Shown: positions 25,141-36,872 of the stretch, in pieces | How positions within the stretch are numbered: position 1 is the first letter of the stretch | Layout of the letters: each line of letters starts with the position of its first letter | Assembly: GCA_020091685.1 (NCBI GenBank) | Contig: CM034613.1 | Coordinates: 4,749,878-4,813,877 of the forward strand | DNA length: 64,000 nt | Direction of reading: 5' to 3' | DNA from: Lutjanus erythropterus | Taxonomy: Eukaryota > Chordata > Actinopteri > Lutjaniformes > Lutjanidae | The notes under the pieces: model-generated | The model's database searches: none | Seen by the model: the letters and a program-made list of their open reading frames with translations, nothing else | Told to the model about the DNA's origin: nothing | Position numbers and translations under genes: made by a program

Positions 25141-25665
25141 GTCAGCTAATTAGGTCGCTAGCTCCATGGCTAATTGAGCTAAGTAGCTAACAGTAGCTAC
25201 ATTTCAGCAGACAGCCATTAGCCTACTTTAACAACAAGAAAAGTATCTAACTGCTATCCGTCCATCAGATAATTCTAAGCTAAATCACTTGGTACTGTAC
25301 TCTGTTGTCAAACTGGCCTCATAACATTTAATGACATCCTTATGACAAGTCTAAATTGTTCCACTATACTTGAGGTTGGAAGAAATATTCATGACACACT
25401 TGTCTCATAATGAAATGCCAAAACCAATCACATATGATAGTATAATGTCATGTTAAAACATAAAGCTAATCAGTGTCTTTAAGTCTGATAATGTCAAGTA
25501 GTCAAGACAAAGACGTTGACAGGTTATGCTGTCTTGGTAAATGTCAAGTTGTCATAACAGAGACATCTTAAACGATGTCAACTTTACATATAAAAAGCCT
25601 TCTTCATGTTCATGACATGGTTATGAGTCATGTCTTATGACCGCCCCTTTAAATAAAGTGTAATC
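25141..25665. repeat. dispersed repeats downstream of grpel1
   Basis: 25141-25265 has TAGCTA-rich words like the AGCTA MITE. 25300-25665 has GTCAAGTAGTCAAGAC, TGTCATAACAGAGAC and CTTTAAATAAAGTGTAATC, typical of the 'ACACTTTATTT' class of fish MITEs. No coding content. Confidence 0.45.
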
Positions 25666-26225
25666 AACCCCTTTAGTTTGGAGACTTTTTTGGGGATTAA
25701 CTACGATGTAAAATCCATCCACAAGCTGAGTGCTGTTGTTATCATTCCGGACTTTTCGTTAAAGCCCTCATAATGTTGAACTTGACTCTTCAGTTTTTTT
25801 GTTTGTGAGTGTAAAATTCATTCTGTGAATAAAGTAACAGGAAAAGTACTTGAGGATCTGAAGAAAGGTTCGAGATGTTACTTTGTACTGAGGTGGGCTT
25901 CCCGTTCCAAAGCCTTTATGGTCAAAACATTTTTTAGCTAGTTAACTCGGATGTCATCAGGCCCCGGTCAGCAGGCTTCAGTCGCTGTAACGTCTCCAAG
26001 CCATGATTTGGCTCAGTAGTGCTGGGCAGTGATGTAAGAGCGTTACCTGTAAACCATTATAATAATAATGTATATGGACCATTGTCCAAACTCCCAGCAT
26101 CAGAATAAACTGGTCAACTTTGAAAAAAACATCTTGACTTAATGTTTGTCTTTGAACACAATAAGACCTTATGAAGGATAAACCCAGTATTATATTTTAA
26201 ATTTGACCATATACATTTAAGCATT
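25666..26225. other. intergenic, no gene recognised
   Basis: No exon. AATAAA at 25828-25833 could end grpel1 transcripts. AT-rich otherwise. Confidence 0.4.
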
Positions 26226-26623
26226 CATGGAAGGCCACTTTTGCCAGCAAAAAAAGAAAAATCCCCATGCTAAGTCATCGTTATGAGCTAAAAAGTCATA
26301 ATTATGAAGTAAAACGTCTACATAATGAGTCATAATTATGACATTTACGAAAACAATGAGAATAAAAAAATCTGACCCCCATTATTGACTTTTTATATTT
26401 TTAACTTTATCTCATAATATTGACTTTTTACATACTAATTATGACTTACCTCAAACTTTGACTTTTTAACCTCAGAATTATAACTGTTTCTCATAATTTT
26501 GACTTTTTTGAAAAAATCTTTTTTTTTTTTTTTCAATTATGAGTTTTTTTCCTCATGAATTTTTATCTTATTGCCATGGGGATATTTTTTCTTTCCTTGG
26601 CATAAATTGACTTCCATACATAT
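26226..26623. mobile_element. fold-back element with TCATAATTATGAC core
   Basis: The left end ATGGAAGGCCACTTTTGCCA with AAAAATCCCCATG is mirrored by the right end CATGGGGATATTTTTTC with TAAATTGACTTCCAT. The core is a palindromic array of AGTCATAATTATGA words on the left and their reverse complement (ATAATTTTGACTTTTT) on the right. There is no coding capacity. Confidence 0.75.
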
Positions 26624-27799
26624 CGCACCTTTAAAATGCATTTAAATTTCTACTTTTCTCCACTGACATTAAATTTTAATTATAATTTTTGTTTTTCATC
26701 ATTTGAATATATCTCTATTACCCATGATGATAACTTTAAGTGTTAAATATCGTAAAATTCTAGTTTTCTCCTAACATTGTAGCCTCATCAATATGCTGCT
26801 CTCGTGTAGCTCTTCAGCCTTCAGTTGCAGCTCAGGAAACAAGCCCTCTCTGTCACTCACATTTTGTCTTTTTGACAGGGTTCATTTTTCCTCAAAGATT
26901 GACCTGTACTCCAATGATTAAAGAGCAAACAGGACTCTTTAGAATTATAAAGTATTTGCACTTTTAATACATGTCCATACACACCTTGTCATGTGCAACA
27001 ACAACAGGACAACAAAACAGCTCAGTGACAAGATTAAAGACAGCTCCACAGCATGCCATCACTATACTCAAGGCCTCAGAAAATGCTTCTCTGTGATCCA
27101 AAATCTGTTTTTTTTTATTACAAAAACTATAAACATTTCCATGACACAAAATACTGTACATTTCACAGGTCAGTAATTATAGTTTCTTTTTCCCGTTTAT
27201 CTTACAAAAGTATTTACATGGTCACTTAAAGTAAGCAAAACCCCCCCTTACAAAAAAAATATTCCCCCACTGAGGGACAAAAAATCAAATCGCCATATTT
27301 TCCATTGAGACATTTACACCAAAACAGACCATTCTGGAACAATTTGGAACATTTGGTTGCACATGCAGAACGATGCAAAATCTGGGGAAAAAACAAAATC
27401 TATAAGCTACTAAATGAATAAACAAAAGGGGACATTCAAACAAAGGAGCGCCATCAAATTCAACTGGCAGTTTTAGGTCATTGCTGTTTGGTTTACAGGC
27501 GTCCTCTTTCTAGAACATTATTCCAACACCAATGCAATGCTCATACTTCCCCCTCAGCTTCCATAAAAAATGCCCAGCCCGCTGTTTGATCAGCATCTTC
27601 ATTAAATAGTACAAGTAGCTCTGATCAGAACACGTTAAAGGGATAATATGCAGCAGCAAAAGTCTTAACTCCTTGATCCCACCGTGTGTCTTGCTTTTTA
27701 TGTGTTAGTGACAATTCTATGTACTGTAGGTGACCCAATACAAGTGATGCAAAGCTGATAATAAATCGTCCACACATACTTTAGGTCAGTAGTTCTCTA

Positions 27800-28062
27800 A
27801 ATTAAGGTTGAGTTTTGTTTGGATTTTAATAATTCTGATTACAAATTTGAGTCATTTTAAAGGGAAAAAAGCTCTGAATTCTCAGATTCCAGCTTCTACA
27901 AAGCTCTATGACAGTAAACTGAATATCTTTGGGACATTTCAGGACCTCATCTTGGACTTTGGGAAACATTTTTCACCATTTTATGGACCAAAAAACTAAT
28001 TGATCAATCAAGAGAAAAATCAACAGATTAATCGACAACTGACCATTAGTTGCAGCCCTAGT
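27800..28062 (-). mobile_element. teleost MITE family B, copy 2
   Basis: On the plus strand it reads CAGTAAACTGAATATCTTTG, CATTTTATGGACCAAA, ATTAGTTGCAGCCCTA, the reverse complement of the copy at 16606-16920. Confidence 0.75.
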
Positions 28063-29609
28063 ACATGGTTTAATTTGAAACTGGCGTAAATTACATTTCT
28101 GAAGGAAACGATGAGCAGAATTGAAATTAAAATTTCTTCATGCTAATTTGGAATAAATAAATACATAAATATTTACCACTAATGGCTTGATTCCATTGGG
28201 CATGGCTGCGTCATGTTATGGCTGCACACACCGGAGCTGATCACAGCTACACAGTCCTTGTGAGCGCGTCCATGAAGCAGCTCTCCACTCTACTCAGCGG
28301 AGAATACGCACACAGCATATTTTTGATGGATGCTGAGTCAAGCTGCATGGAGCAGATATAGCGGACACAAAGTCAGACAGAAACTACATAGAGAATCCAG
28401 TCCATTTTCATAATAAAAGACCCTGTCCAGACTCACGATAATAAAAACAAAAAACCCTACTTGGCCATGTACCCTACGTACCCCGGTGTTAGTAAACAGC
28501 AAGGAGAAATGACAAAAACAACACAATCTGAGTCAGACAGGTAAACACTGCAGGTGGGGCATGAAGCAGTGTAGAGAACAAATCAGAACTGCGTCGCAAA
28601 TTCGTCATGTACAGTGGAATCAAGGAGTTAGGCCTGGAGTCAAGAAACAGGTTAGGTTCTCATCATTAAAAAGATAAGACTGTCATTACTAGATATTTTT
28701 TTATTATCAACAAATCCCATTAAGAAAAAGTTTGTCCACTTCTTAATACAATCCACCTTCCCTTCTCTGTGTCTATCACTCAGCTTCAAGCCAATTGGCC
28801 AATTGGTCAGAAATTGTGTATTTGCTGGGGACTATTTTCAGCTGCGGATTAATACACATTTGGTGTGCTAGTGAGTGTCAAAATAAACTCTAAGCCAGAC
28901 AGTACTTGTTAGATAAATCAATTCATTGTTGGTTTTGGTCTTTTCGTGGGATTTGTGACAATAAGAGAGATTTAGAATAAACCAGGTGTCCTTTTGAGGC
29001 CGCTGATCGTGTTTGACTACAATGATGAGATAAAAAGATTCAGAACCTCACGTTCTACAACAGAGGCCGTTCCTTTTCGATGACCACAAAAAACGCAAAG
29101 CTCCACTTGTACAGCAAAGCCTTCTGTACCACTACAGAATTAATGCCACTCATTACTCGCATTTCACCCCAAGAAGAACAATTATCCAAAAGAGCCAAAG
29201 AATATGAATCAAGCACATATTCCAGCTTATGCAGCATCCACACATTCACACGCTTCTCTTCTCTTTGATTTTAGAGCTCCTGCTCCCGCTGTGAAATGAC
29301 AGCCGATTCAATAACTTCATTTACATTTAAATAGCACAATGGCCACCGCTCAGCTCGGCTTGAAGGAAAAAAAGAAATAAGGAAAAAAAAAAAGGCAGGA
29401 AAATGAGAATGAGTCACCAGTGCTGCTCTTATGCTTCTGCCTTCAAGACAAAGTGAAACTAGCTGTGGAAAAACTAATAAGTCTGCAGGTGACACCGGGT
29501 TTGACAGAGAAGCTGTGGTCAACCACAGGCCTGTTGTTTGGTGTCAGGACTGTGGAAACTCATGAATATAACAAGGAAGAACGCTGCCATCCAAGTGCAA
29601 AACATAAAA

Positions 29610-29880
29610 CCATGTAATATTAGTTCAGTCAAATTTCTCCTTTCCTGTTTCCTGCTATGTGCTAGGCTCGTCTATGTTGAAAGCTACATTCTGAAGATGG
29701 TTAAAAAAAGATGTTGCTGGGAGACCTCTTAAAGCAACATACATATAGTTAAATCTCAAATTAGCTAATATTAGCAAAAAGCTAGCTGATTAGCAAGCTA
29801 ATCTACATCATTCCTTTGCTTGTTAGTTAGCTAGCATTTTGCTCAGTAGCAAAATCCAAGTAGTATCTAAACTTCTCCAG
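29610..29880. mobile_element. AGCTA palindromic MITE, left-part copy
   Basis: Begins AAATTTCTCCTTTCCTGTTTC with CTGCTATGTGCTAGGCTCG, then the TTAGCTAGC-rich interior. The right terminal repeat is missing. Confidence 0.65.
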
Positions 29881-30011
29881 CCAAACAATTTCTGCATTCC
29901 ATCCTTTTGGTACTCGGATCTAGAAAAAATGACTATTTGCAACAGGCTCGTTGGATTGTTGATTATTTAGCATGAATAGAGAAATACTTATGATCTGTAG
30001 CCAAGTATTCA

Positions 30012-30300
30012 GGGGCTATAAAGGACCGATGTGTAGGATTCAGTGACATCTAGTGCTGAGGTTGCAGATGGCAACCAAATTAATACCACTCAACTCACCC
30101 TCCCTTTCCAAGCCTGTAGCAGAGCCAACATTGGCTAAGAAACTCTTGGAATACGTGAAAGACCGTATCTAGAGCCAGTGTTTGGTTTCTCCATCCTGGG
30201 GTACCATAGAAACATGACAGCATCCATGGAAGAGGCCCCTCTCTGTCAACAACAACGGCTCATTTTAAGGTAAACAAAACACAACAAATTCCCAAAACTT
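30012..30300 (+). mobile_element. non-autonomous element ('GTGTAGGATTCAGTGACATC' family)
   Basis: GTGTAGGATTCAGTGACATC, CTAGTGCTGAGGTTGCAGAT, CTAGAGCCAGTGTTTGGTTT and CCATAGAAACATGACAGC in this order are familiar from a widespread fish element. A short piece (CTGGAGCCAGTGTTTGGTTT) recurs at 43974-43993. Confidence 0.6.
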
Positions 30301-31699
30301 ATGAGTTAAGTTTTTTCCCCCAACATAAAAAACATAACCTGAATGAATATTTTTGCTAAGAACCCTTTAAACTTTTTTTTGTTTTGTTTTTTGCCAAAAT
30401 GTGACCATCAAATTTTCTGAGTGGTTACAGTGTTACAGTTGAATAAATTTGTCAGTGCCTTCTGGTGGACAGACTATGTAATGGCAACAATGTTTATAAT
30501 TCATCTCTTAACTTATTCTTTGGCATTTCTGTACTGATATTTCTTACTACTTGGTGGCTATATTTGCTAATACTGATATATCCACAATAAGCTAACATCA
30601 GAAGATATATGGGTACGGGTCATTACCCGTAACCTACATCTGTCAAACTCACAAATCATGAATACAACTTGTGCTCAAGCAGCAACAAGTGCTCATTCCA
30701 GAGAAAACTAGACAATGGTCCAACCCTCCTGCTTCTCCTTTTCCTTCTCTTGTAGACAGTAAAAAAAGCAGGAAAAAAATAGTCCAAGAATTGAGAATGT
30801 ACCCAAGTTGCACATGACAATTTCTAGGAAATAAAAGTCTTAAAATGTTAGAAGCTTTTAAATCAAATCCTGAAAAACAACTTGTGTCACCCATCAGTGC
30901 CATGCTGTCGAACACTCACCCCAAAAATTACACCTCATATTTCTCCATCATTTAAACATGAAAATTTGCCCCATCACTGCTTAGATTCAAAATAGTCTGG
31001 ATGCACTGATCAGTGTCAGCTGATATTCACCTTGTTGATTGCAATGGGCCAGTCTGCAAATCAGATGACATTAACCGATGGCATCTGTTGTGTCGCATCA
31101 ACTTTGTGCTCACTATATGCTGTGTTAGTTATTTCAGACTTGGACAACAGTAGCTAGCATACCTGCTGCTGTTTTGGAGGAGGAGCCACTGGCTGGACAC
31201 AACTCTGTTGTGTTTCTGTAAGAGGACCACAGGTAGGGCTGTGATGGTACTGATTTATGCCTTACCATGGTGAAAAGACAACATAGTCTAGCAGGATGGT
31301 GGTTTAGAGGGATAAATCCAACACTTAATGTCTTAGCATGCCATTAGCTGTCCAGTGACAATCCCCTGACGTCTTGAGTTGAGTCTTTCAACTAATCAGA
31401 GGCTGTATTCTTGACTTCCTGACTTGTCGTGTATGGCAGCACTGATCCATAGGTGTATTAAGAGATACATGCGCTGATCTGAATCGCAGTGTGAGATTGA
31501 CCTTTCAAAATAAAATCTGCTGTGATGACAGTCATGTGCTCAACCCCACTGTAGGCATGACGTGACCGCAACAGGTGCCAGATGTTTTATGATGAAGATT
31601 TCTTTGTATCCATGGCACAAAAGGGTGAATAAATAACAACAAAGACAAAATAATCATCCACAAAAAAAACATCAGCTATCAGCCAAATTGTTATTTTAA

Positions 31700-31970
31700 A
31701 CATCGGTATTAGCTAGGGCTGAGTATCTTTACTCAATTCCTTAAAGGTACTACTCAATTACTTAAAGGTACAATACCTGCATTCAATCCTTTTGGTACGC
31801 AGAAGTAGAAGAAATGACAACATGGCTTTGCTCGCAGCCAATCACCACAAGGGTTCTTAACAAAGAAAAACTTTCACCAAAGTGAAGTACTCCACTGGTA
31901 TCAGCATAACTTTATGGGTACTTTTACTGTAATTTTTTTAAACGATATCCAGCCCTTGTATCAGCCAAGA
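31700..31970. repeat. degenerate dispersed repeat
   Basis: AGCTAGGGCTGAGTATCTTT, CAATTCCTTAAAGGTAC and CATTCAATCCTTTTGGTACG resemble a decayed non-autonomous element. Part of it (ATCCTTTTGGTAC) also occurs at 29902-29914. Confidence 0.4.
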
Positions 31971-32348
31971 ATTTCACCAGTGCATCCCTACAAAATAGTA
32001 TTTCTCCATAGACATCTTCAACAAGCCTGTTTCGATAACACTAAAATATCTCCGTGACTACGTTAGCATTGTAGTTCTCATCCTGTAGTAACAATATGGA
32101 CACAAAGTACTTTGAACCCACAGTTGTTTTTCACCCGTGTCCCATTCCAAATGTAAAAATATAGGCTTATTTTGTTCTTAGCCTCGGTATTAAAATATAT
32201 GGTTTTCCAATGGGGCGTCCTCTTTCTTTGCAATTTACATATTCACAAGATCACCTTTGAAAAGATGGTGAAAGCCAGTAGTTTTGTCCTTTTAGGAACT
32301 CAGCTATCAGCGATCTTCAAGTTACTTCTTCTTGACCATGATGGACCG

Positions 32349-35300
32349 CTAAGAGGCGTCTCGGGATATCCAGCCACTTTCTGTGAGGAAGGTCAGAATG
32401 CGCTTCTTAAGGACCTTGTCAAGGTAGCTGGGCAGCCGGCTCTTGGCCGGGATGCCTTGCCGTTTCTGCAGGTGATCTTTGATGATGATGGTTTTGACAG
32501 TCAGGTAGCGCGCCGGGCTCAGGTTCAGAGAGTTACAGAGAACCTTCTCCCTGTCCGACAGCAGCTCAAAGCCTGTCAGATTCTCAATGGCGGCAAACTC
32601 GCCGTCTTTGCCCTCTTCTTTGATCCCACCACCGACCCCCAATCCTCCAGCGACGCCTCCTCCACCTCCAGCCCCACTCCCGAGTCCCATACCAGAGCCA
32701 AGCCCACCCCCTCCTCCGCTGCCTCGTTTGGAGGTGACCACGCTCTTGTTCTCCTTGCGCTTCTCCCGTTTGTGGCGCGCTGCTTCATATTCAGCGGACT
32801 CTTCCAGACGGGTGATGCCATTGCGGCGGTAGCGCTGCAGCTCACGCACCTTGGCTCTCAGCACACGCTCTTTATGCATGTTCTCGAAGAAGTCTTCAAA
32901 CTCACGATGGGCCATGAACTGGCAGAGCCCCCGCAGCCTCACCCGCTGCTCCTTCTCCTCCTTGGTGATCTTTCTTTTGGGTGTACTCGGAACAGGACCC
33001 GATCCTGCTGCTGCCGTGGAACCTGATCCAGCAGTGCCGCCGCCAGCTCCTGCCCCGCCCACACCACCAGCTGTGCCGATGACTCCCAGCGCTCCTGGTT
33101 TCTCCTTCTCCTTGTCTTTCTTGTCTCTGCCCAGGAACGCAGGCACCAGGTTGTAGTCACGGGCGATGTTCTTGCGTCGCTGGCGTTCCCGGAGCTTGCG
33201 CACATACATGTCCACGTGAGCACGTTTCATTTCAATTTCCACATCCTCGTCGTCGTAGTTCACAGACAGTCCGCTGATAAGCTTCTCTGCGTCCTGGTCA
33301 TATTCAATCTCATAGTCGTCACGTAGCGGCATGTAGCCAAGCTGCTGCTGCTCAGCCAGGCTGATATCCAGAGGGGGGAGCGGTGTGGTGAGGCTGGGCG
33401 ACAGGGGCCCCCCACTCGGGCAGGTGTGGTCCGTCACCCGATTGGGAATGCTGTCAGGGATGCATGCCTTACCCAGGTTTCCGTGGATGTACATGGTGAC
33501 ATAGTGTTCCATGACTTCCTGAGGAGATCGGGACGCTCCGACATGGGTGGCCATGTCCTCCTGAAAAGCAACACAAACACAAAGTTCTTATTCATGAGCA
33601 CAAAGGAGGACATACAACAGTATGCTTGCTGCTCATTAAGTTATTTACCAGCGGAGTTGGGCGACTGGACAATGAATCAGCTGTCAGCGATTGGCCATAG
33701 GTTGTCTTGTGGGGCTGATTTTTGTCATTTTATTTTGCTAATTTAATGCTGAATGGGGGAGAGACACTGCTCAGCCACTGACTCCCAAACAGCCGCACAG
33801 TGCACACCCACTGAGTCCCACAACAAGTCAGAGGGAAAAACCCTGTGTAGCCTGAATGTTTTCACATTTAACACGGTGCATTATGGATTTATTTCGACCA
33901 GACCAGATTTGGTGATTGTTGGAACCGTGGAAAGACGAGCCAAGTTTTACTATGGTTTTCTTTCAAGTCTGAATGAAGTGTGTTTCACAATGAGCTGATG
34001 AGGCAGGTAAGCTCATCTTAGTTAAATTAGGGAGACAAACTTGAATTCAGAAAATGTACAGTTGCATTTTACACCCATGTTGAAAACTGGTCAAAGAATA
34101 TTTCTGTTCTTGATCAGACTTTAAACCAGAGTAATGCTGAAATGAACAATCAATTAGCCAATCAAGATAAAACTGACAGCATTTTTGTTCATCAATATTG
34201 AAGTCATTTATGCAAACACACTTCATCCACAAAGTCTACACATTTTTCCTCTGCTCCAACAGTCACCAGTTCTGGTTTGAATGAAGTGTCCTTTACAATG
34301 AGAAAATTACTGTCTGTGAGTGGAGTTTTGTGCCCTTACTAGCTGTTTCTGGTAAAACAAACTCATCTTACTCTTTAAAAAACATGGTCTTTGTAGGGAT
34401 CCTTTTACATAATATTGTCAAATTCTTAGAGTGACAATCTGAGCCTGTGTGCCATTGCCCATAAGGATTACATTGCAGACTGTTTCGTGGCAACAGTGGT
34501 TTTGCTAAATAGTTACCCTTTAATATCTTTGTAAGTTTATTATTTTTTAATGGACTGTCGCTCTGGGAAAGCATGATGAACATTTGATACAATTTTAGTT
34601 AACATTTTATTTTAATGGTTTGTAATTTCCGTGTACACTTCCAGGAAAGAACAGTGTAATTTAATACTAAGAATAGGGAAAATAGTATAGTTAACTCAAC
34701 TAAATGATGACTTAATGTTAACTTGGATTTAGATGGAGCTATTCTTTCAAGAAAATGTTTTACCAATAATTTGTGCCAAATTGCAGCTGATTTTTTGCAG
34801 TAAGTTTCAAAGGAAATCTTTTTTTAATTACAGACCTGTAAAATAAAGCATCTCCCTACGCACAGTAATGATGTGTGGACTAAAACAATTATTGAATTCG
34901 TTAGAAAAATAATTAGAAAATAACACATTCAGTAATAATTAAAATAAATGTTTGTTGCAACCCTAAACCACTCTAAAAATTATGAAACAGTAACCGTGTT
35001 TTCACAAAGCTTACATTAGTTGAGGACTGGGCAATATAGTAATATAACGATATTGTGATATTATATTAGATGTATTAGATTTTGGATATTGTCATTTTGG
35101 TGATATGGCATAAGTGTTGTCTTTTCCCGGTTTTAAAAGCTGCATTACAGTAAAGTGATCTTTACCCACTTAGTCATTATTATATCCACATTACCCCTGA
35201 TTATTAATCTAAAATATCACTGTATTTATGTTTTGGGAAAGCACCAGTAGTCATTACTATAATGCTGATAGAGGCATTTGGTCAAAACTTTAGTTTGATT

Positions 35301-36624
35301 TTGTCCATATTGCCCACCTTTAATCTACAGCAATGCATCATATTCTATAAGATCGTACTATGTTTGAATTATTTACAAAATGTGAATATCAACATATATA
35401 CCTTCTAATGCAACACATTAATTTATTATATTTATTTAAAATCCATACCACACAACTTTAAAAGGATAGTTCACCCAAAATTCAACCATTTTCTATTAAC
35501 GCTCATGCCAACTGAATGTCAGGTTTAGTCCTGTAGTCCACAAAACACTGCTGGAGTTTCACAGGAAAACTGAAAACTGGTCACCAGTGACTTCCATTGG
35601 TTGGGAGATTCTGCAACACTGTTCGCCTGTGAAACTCCAGCAGTGTTGTTTGGACTAAAAAACTAAATCTCTGATCGAGATGAGTGTGAGCAGACGATGA
35701 CTGAATTTTCATTTTTAAGTGAACTATCCCTTTAAGGTTGTCAACAATAAAATATCCATTACTTATAATATTGTACCAAAGCTGTGGGGAAAAAAAAGTG
35801 TTCACACAAGACCTCAGTTCAGTTCAGTCGCTGTCCTGACTTGAGTTTGCAGCACAAAACACAGACAGTGTTAAGTGACTTTTCTGTACCAGCAGTATAT
35901 TTAAAAAATGACTAGCCTAAATATCCTACTTTGTGTGTTTGGGACTTTTTTCTTTTTGCTCGGTATTGAAAGAGGTAATATTTAATGCTAACATTGTATC
36001 AAAGCTGAAAATTCTGGTATTGTGACAGCTCTCGTCGGTACAGTTGTATTTTTGTGTCGCAGTCGTAAGATCCTATTCTCAATACAACAAAGTATTAACG
36101 CCTTATTGTGCTTTTGATATAGAATAAAAGCGCTGTGTTATAAGTTGCAGAGTTTATATCCCGCTCGTATTTAACGTGAACAGTCAGTCGTTCAACTTTT
36201 ACGAAAGGACGAAGAGAAAATGACTGACATAAAGGTCACCCGAACATTATCATTACCAGCTAACTTTTGCTGTTGATATTTTCTACGCAATTTTAAGAGA
36301 ACTCTTTTAAGCGCAAGTGGCGTATTTTGGAGATGAAGTAACTTAAAAAAGTACCCAGTTTCCAAATCCATATTGCTCGATAGCATCGAGCAGCGACTGC
36401 TCTTCCCTGCTGGTCCATCCTCCCTCTGCCTCGGGACCCCAGAGAGAGAAGCGCCCGCCGTCGACTTGCTGGTAGCCGTGCCATCTCCGGTGGTTCCCGA
36501 TTTCTGCCCCCGCCGAGAAGCACTCCGGACACAGCTCGATATCGGTGCAGTCGGTGCAGCGGAGCCTCAGGTTCGTAACGTCTGCGAGGCAGTTCACGCA
36601 GTACTTCTTCCCCAGGTCGGCCAT
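32349..36624 (-). CDS. tada2b: Transcriptional adaptor ADA2b (SAGA complex)
   Basis: Nuclear adaptor of the SAGA histone acetyltransferase module, pairing GCN5/PCAF with ADA3. Two coding exons, 36624-36355 and 33560-32349, joined in phase 0 after the TGG codon of FGNW; 493 residues, stop at 32349-32351. The start MADLGKKYCVNC is chosen by homology; an upstream in-frame ATG-like extension is not conserved. A ZZ zinc finger occupies residues 5-50 (Cys 9, 12, 23, 26, 32, 35; His 45, 49). A SANT domain follows, from about 65 to 120 (GGWTSREEQSLLDAIEQYGF), spanning the exon junction. The C-terminal SWIRM-like region ends FLTESGWISRDAS. Human TADA2B is about 420 residues; the excess is two Gly-rich inserts (about 245-284 and 368-402). 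The gene is head-to-head with ccdc96. Confidence 0.96.
34870..34975. mobile_element. family B MITE fragment in tada2b intron
   Basis: TAAAACAATTATTGAATTCG and TTTGTTGCAACCCTAAACC look like the terminal part of the family B element; short and diverged. Confidence 0.4.
35018..35325 (+). mobile_element. 'GGGCAATATA...GATATTG' non-autonomous element in tada2b intron
   Basis: GACTGGGCAATATAGTAATA, GATTTTGGATATTGTCATTT, GTGTTGTCTTTTCCCGGTTT and TCCATATTGCCCACC are blocks of a fish element I recognise, with roughly inverted termini. Confidence 0.65.
35456..35737. mobile_element. MITE with AGTTCACCC/GAACTATCCC termini
   Basis: Left end TTTAAAAGGATAGTTCACCC; right end AAGTGAACTATCCCTTTAA, its near-perfect inverse, bounded by TTTAA. 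An internal inverted pair (TGCTGGAGTTTCACAGG and CCTGTGAAACTCCAGCA) extends the hairpin. About 280 bp, non-coding. Confidence 0.85.
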
Positions 36625-36872
36625 GTTGCCTGGCTCCTGCTTCTTGTTGTTGGAGGCAGAACTACGCGCCTGCGCACTGCGAGCCTCCCCGCGCGACCTA
36701 CTCACATCCTGCTGGTTAATATTAATGAGCAAGGGTCAGGCCGCGCGTGATTGGCTCCCGAGCCAGTTTCCAGGACAACCGAAACAAAACGATGAGTTAC
36801 ACTTTGACTGGAGAAGAGTCCGAGCTATAGACGAATTGAATTATACTTTTGGGATTTTTTTTAAACTGATAA
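36625..36872. promoter_or_regulatory. bidirectional tada2b-ccdc96 promoter with X-box-like motif
   Basis: 248 bp separate the two start codons. The segment is CpG-rich near 36660-36745 (GCGCACTGCGAGCCTCCCCG). An inverted CCAAT box (ATTGG) lies at 36750-36754. GTTTCCAGGACAAC at 36766-36779 matches 11 of 14 positions of an RFX X-box (compare GTTGCCATGGCAAC), about 95 bp before the ccdc96 ATG, the usual place in ciliary genes. RFX binding is inferred from family knowledge. Confidence 0.6.

Larger units (their letters stand above)
26624..32348. other. region between convergent grpel1 and tada2b
   Basis: No coding exon supported. Part of the right side must be tada2b 3' UTR on the minus strand, but no unambiguous polyadenylation site was chosen. 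The dispersed repeats listed separately (27800, 29610, 30012, 31700) occupy perhaps a fifth of it. Confidence 0.45.

Noticed and set aside
32587-33223. Several long open frames on the plus strand and in other minus frames.
   Set aside because: They mirror the GC-rich Gly/Ala/Pro-coding exon of tada2b.
36625-36732. Upstream in-frame extension of tada2b (MLININQQDVSRSRGEARS).
   Set aside because: The conserved N-terminus starts at MADLGKKYC, and the extension overlaps the bidirectional promoter.
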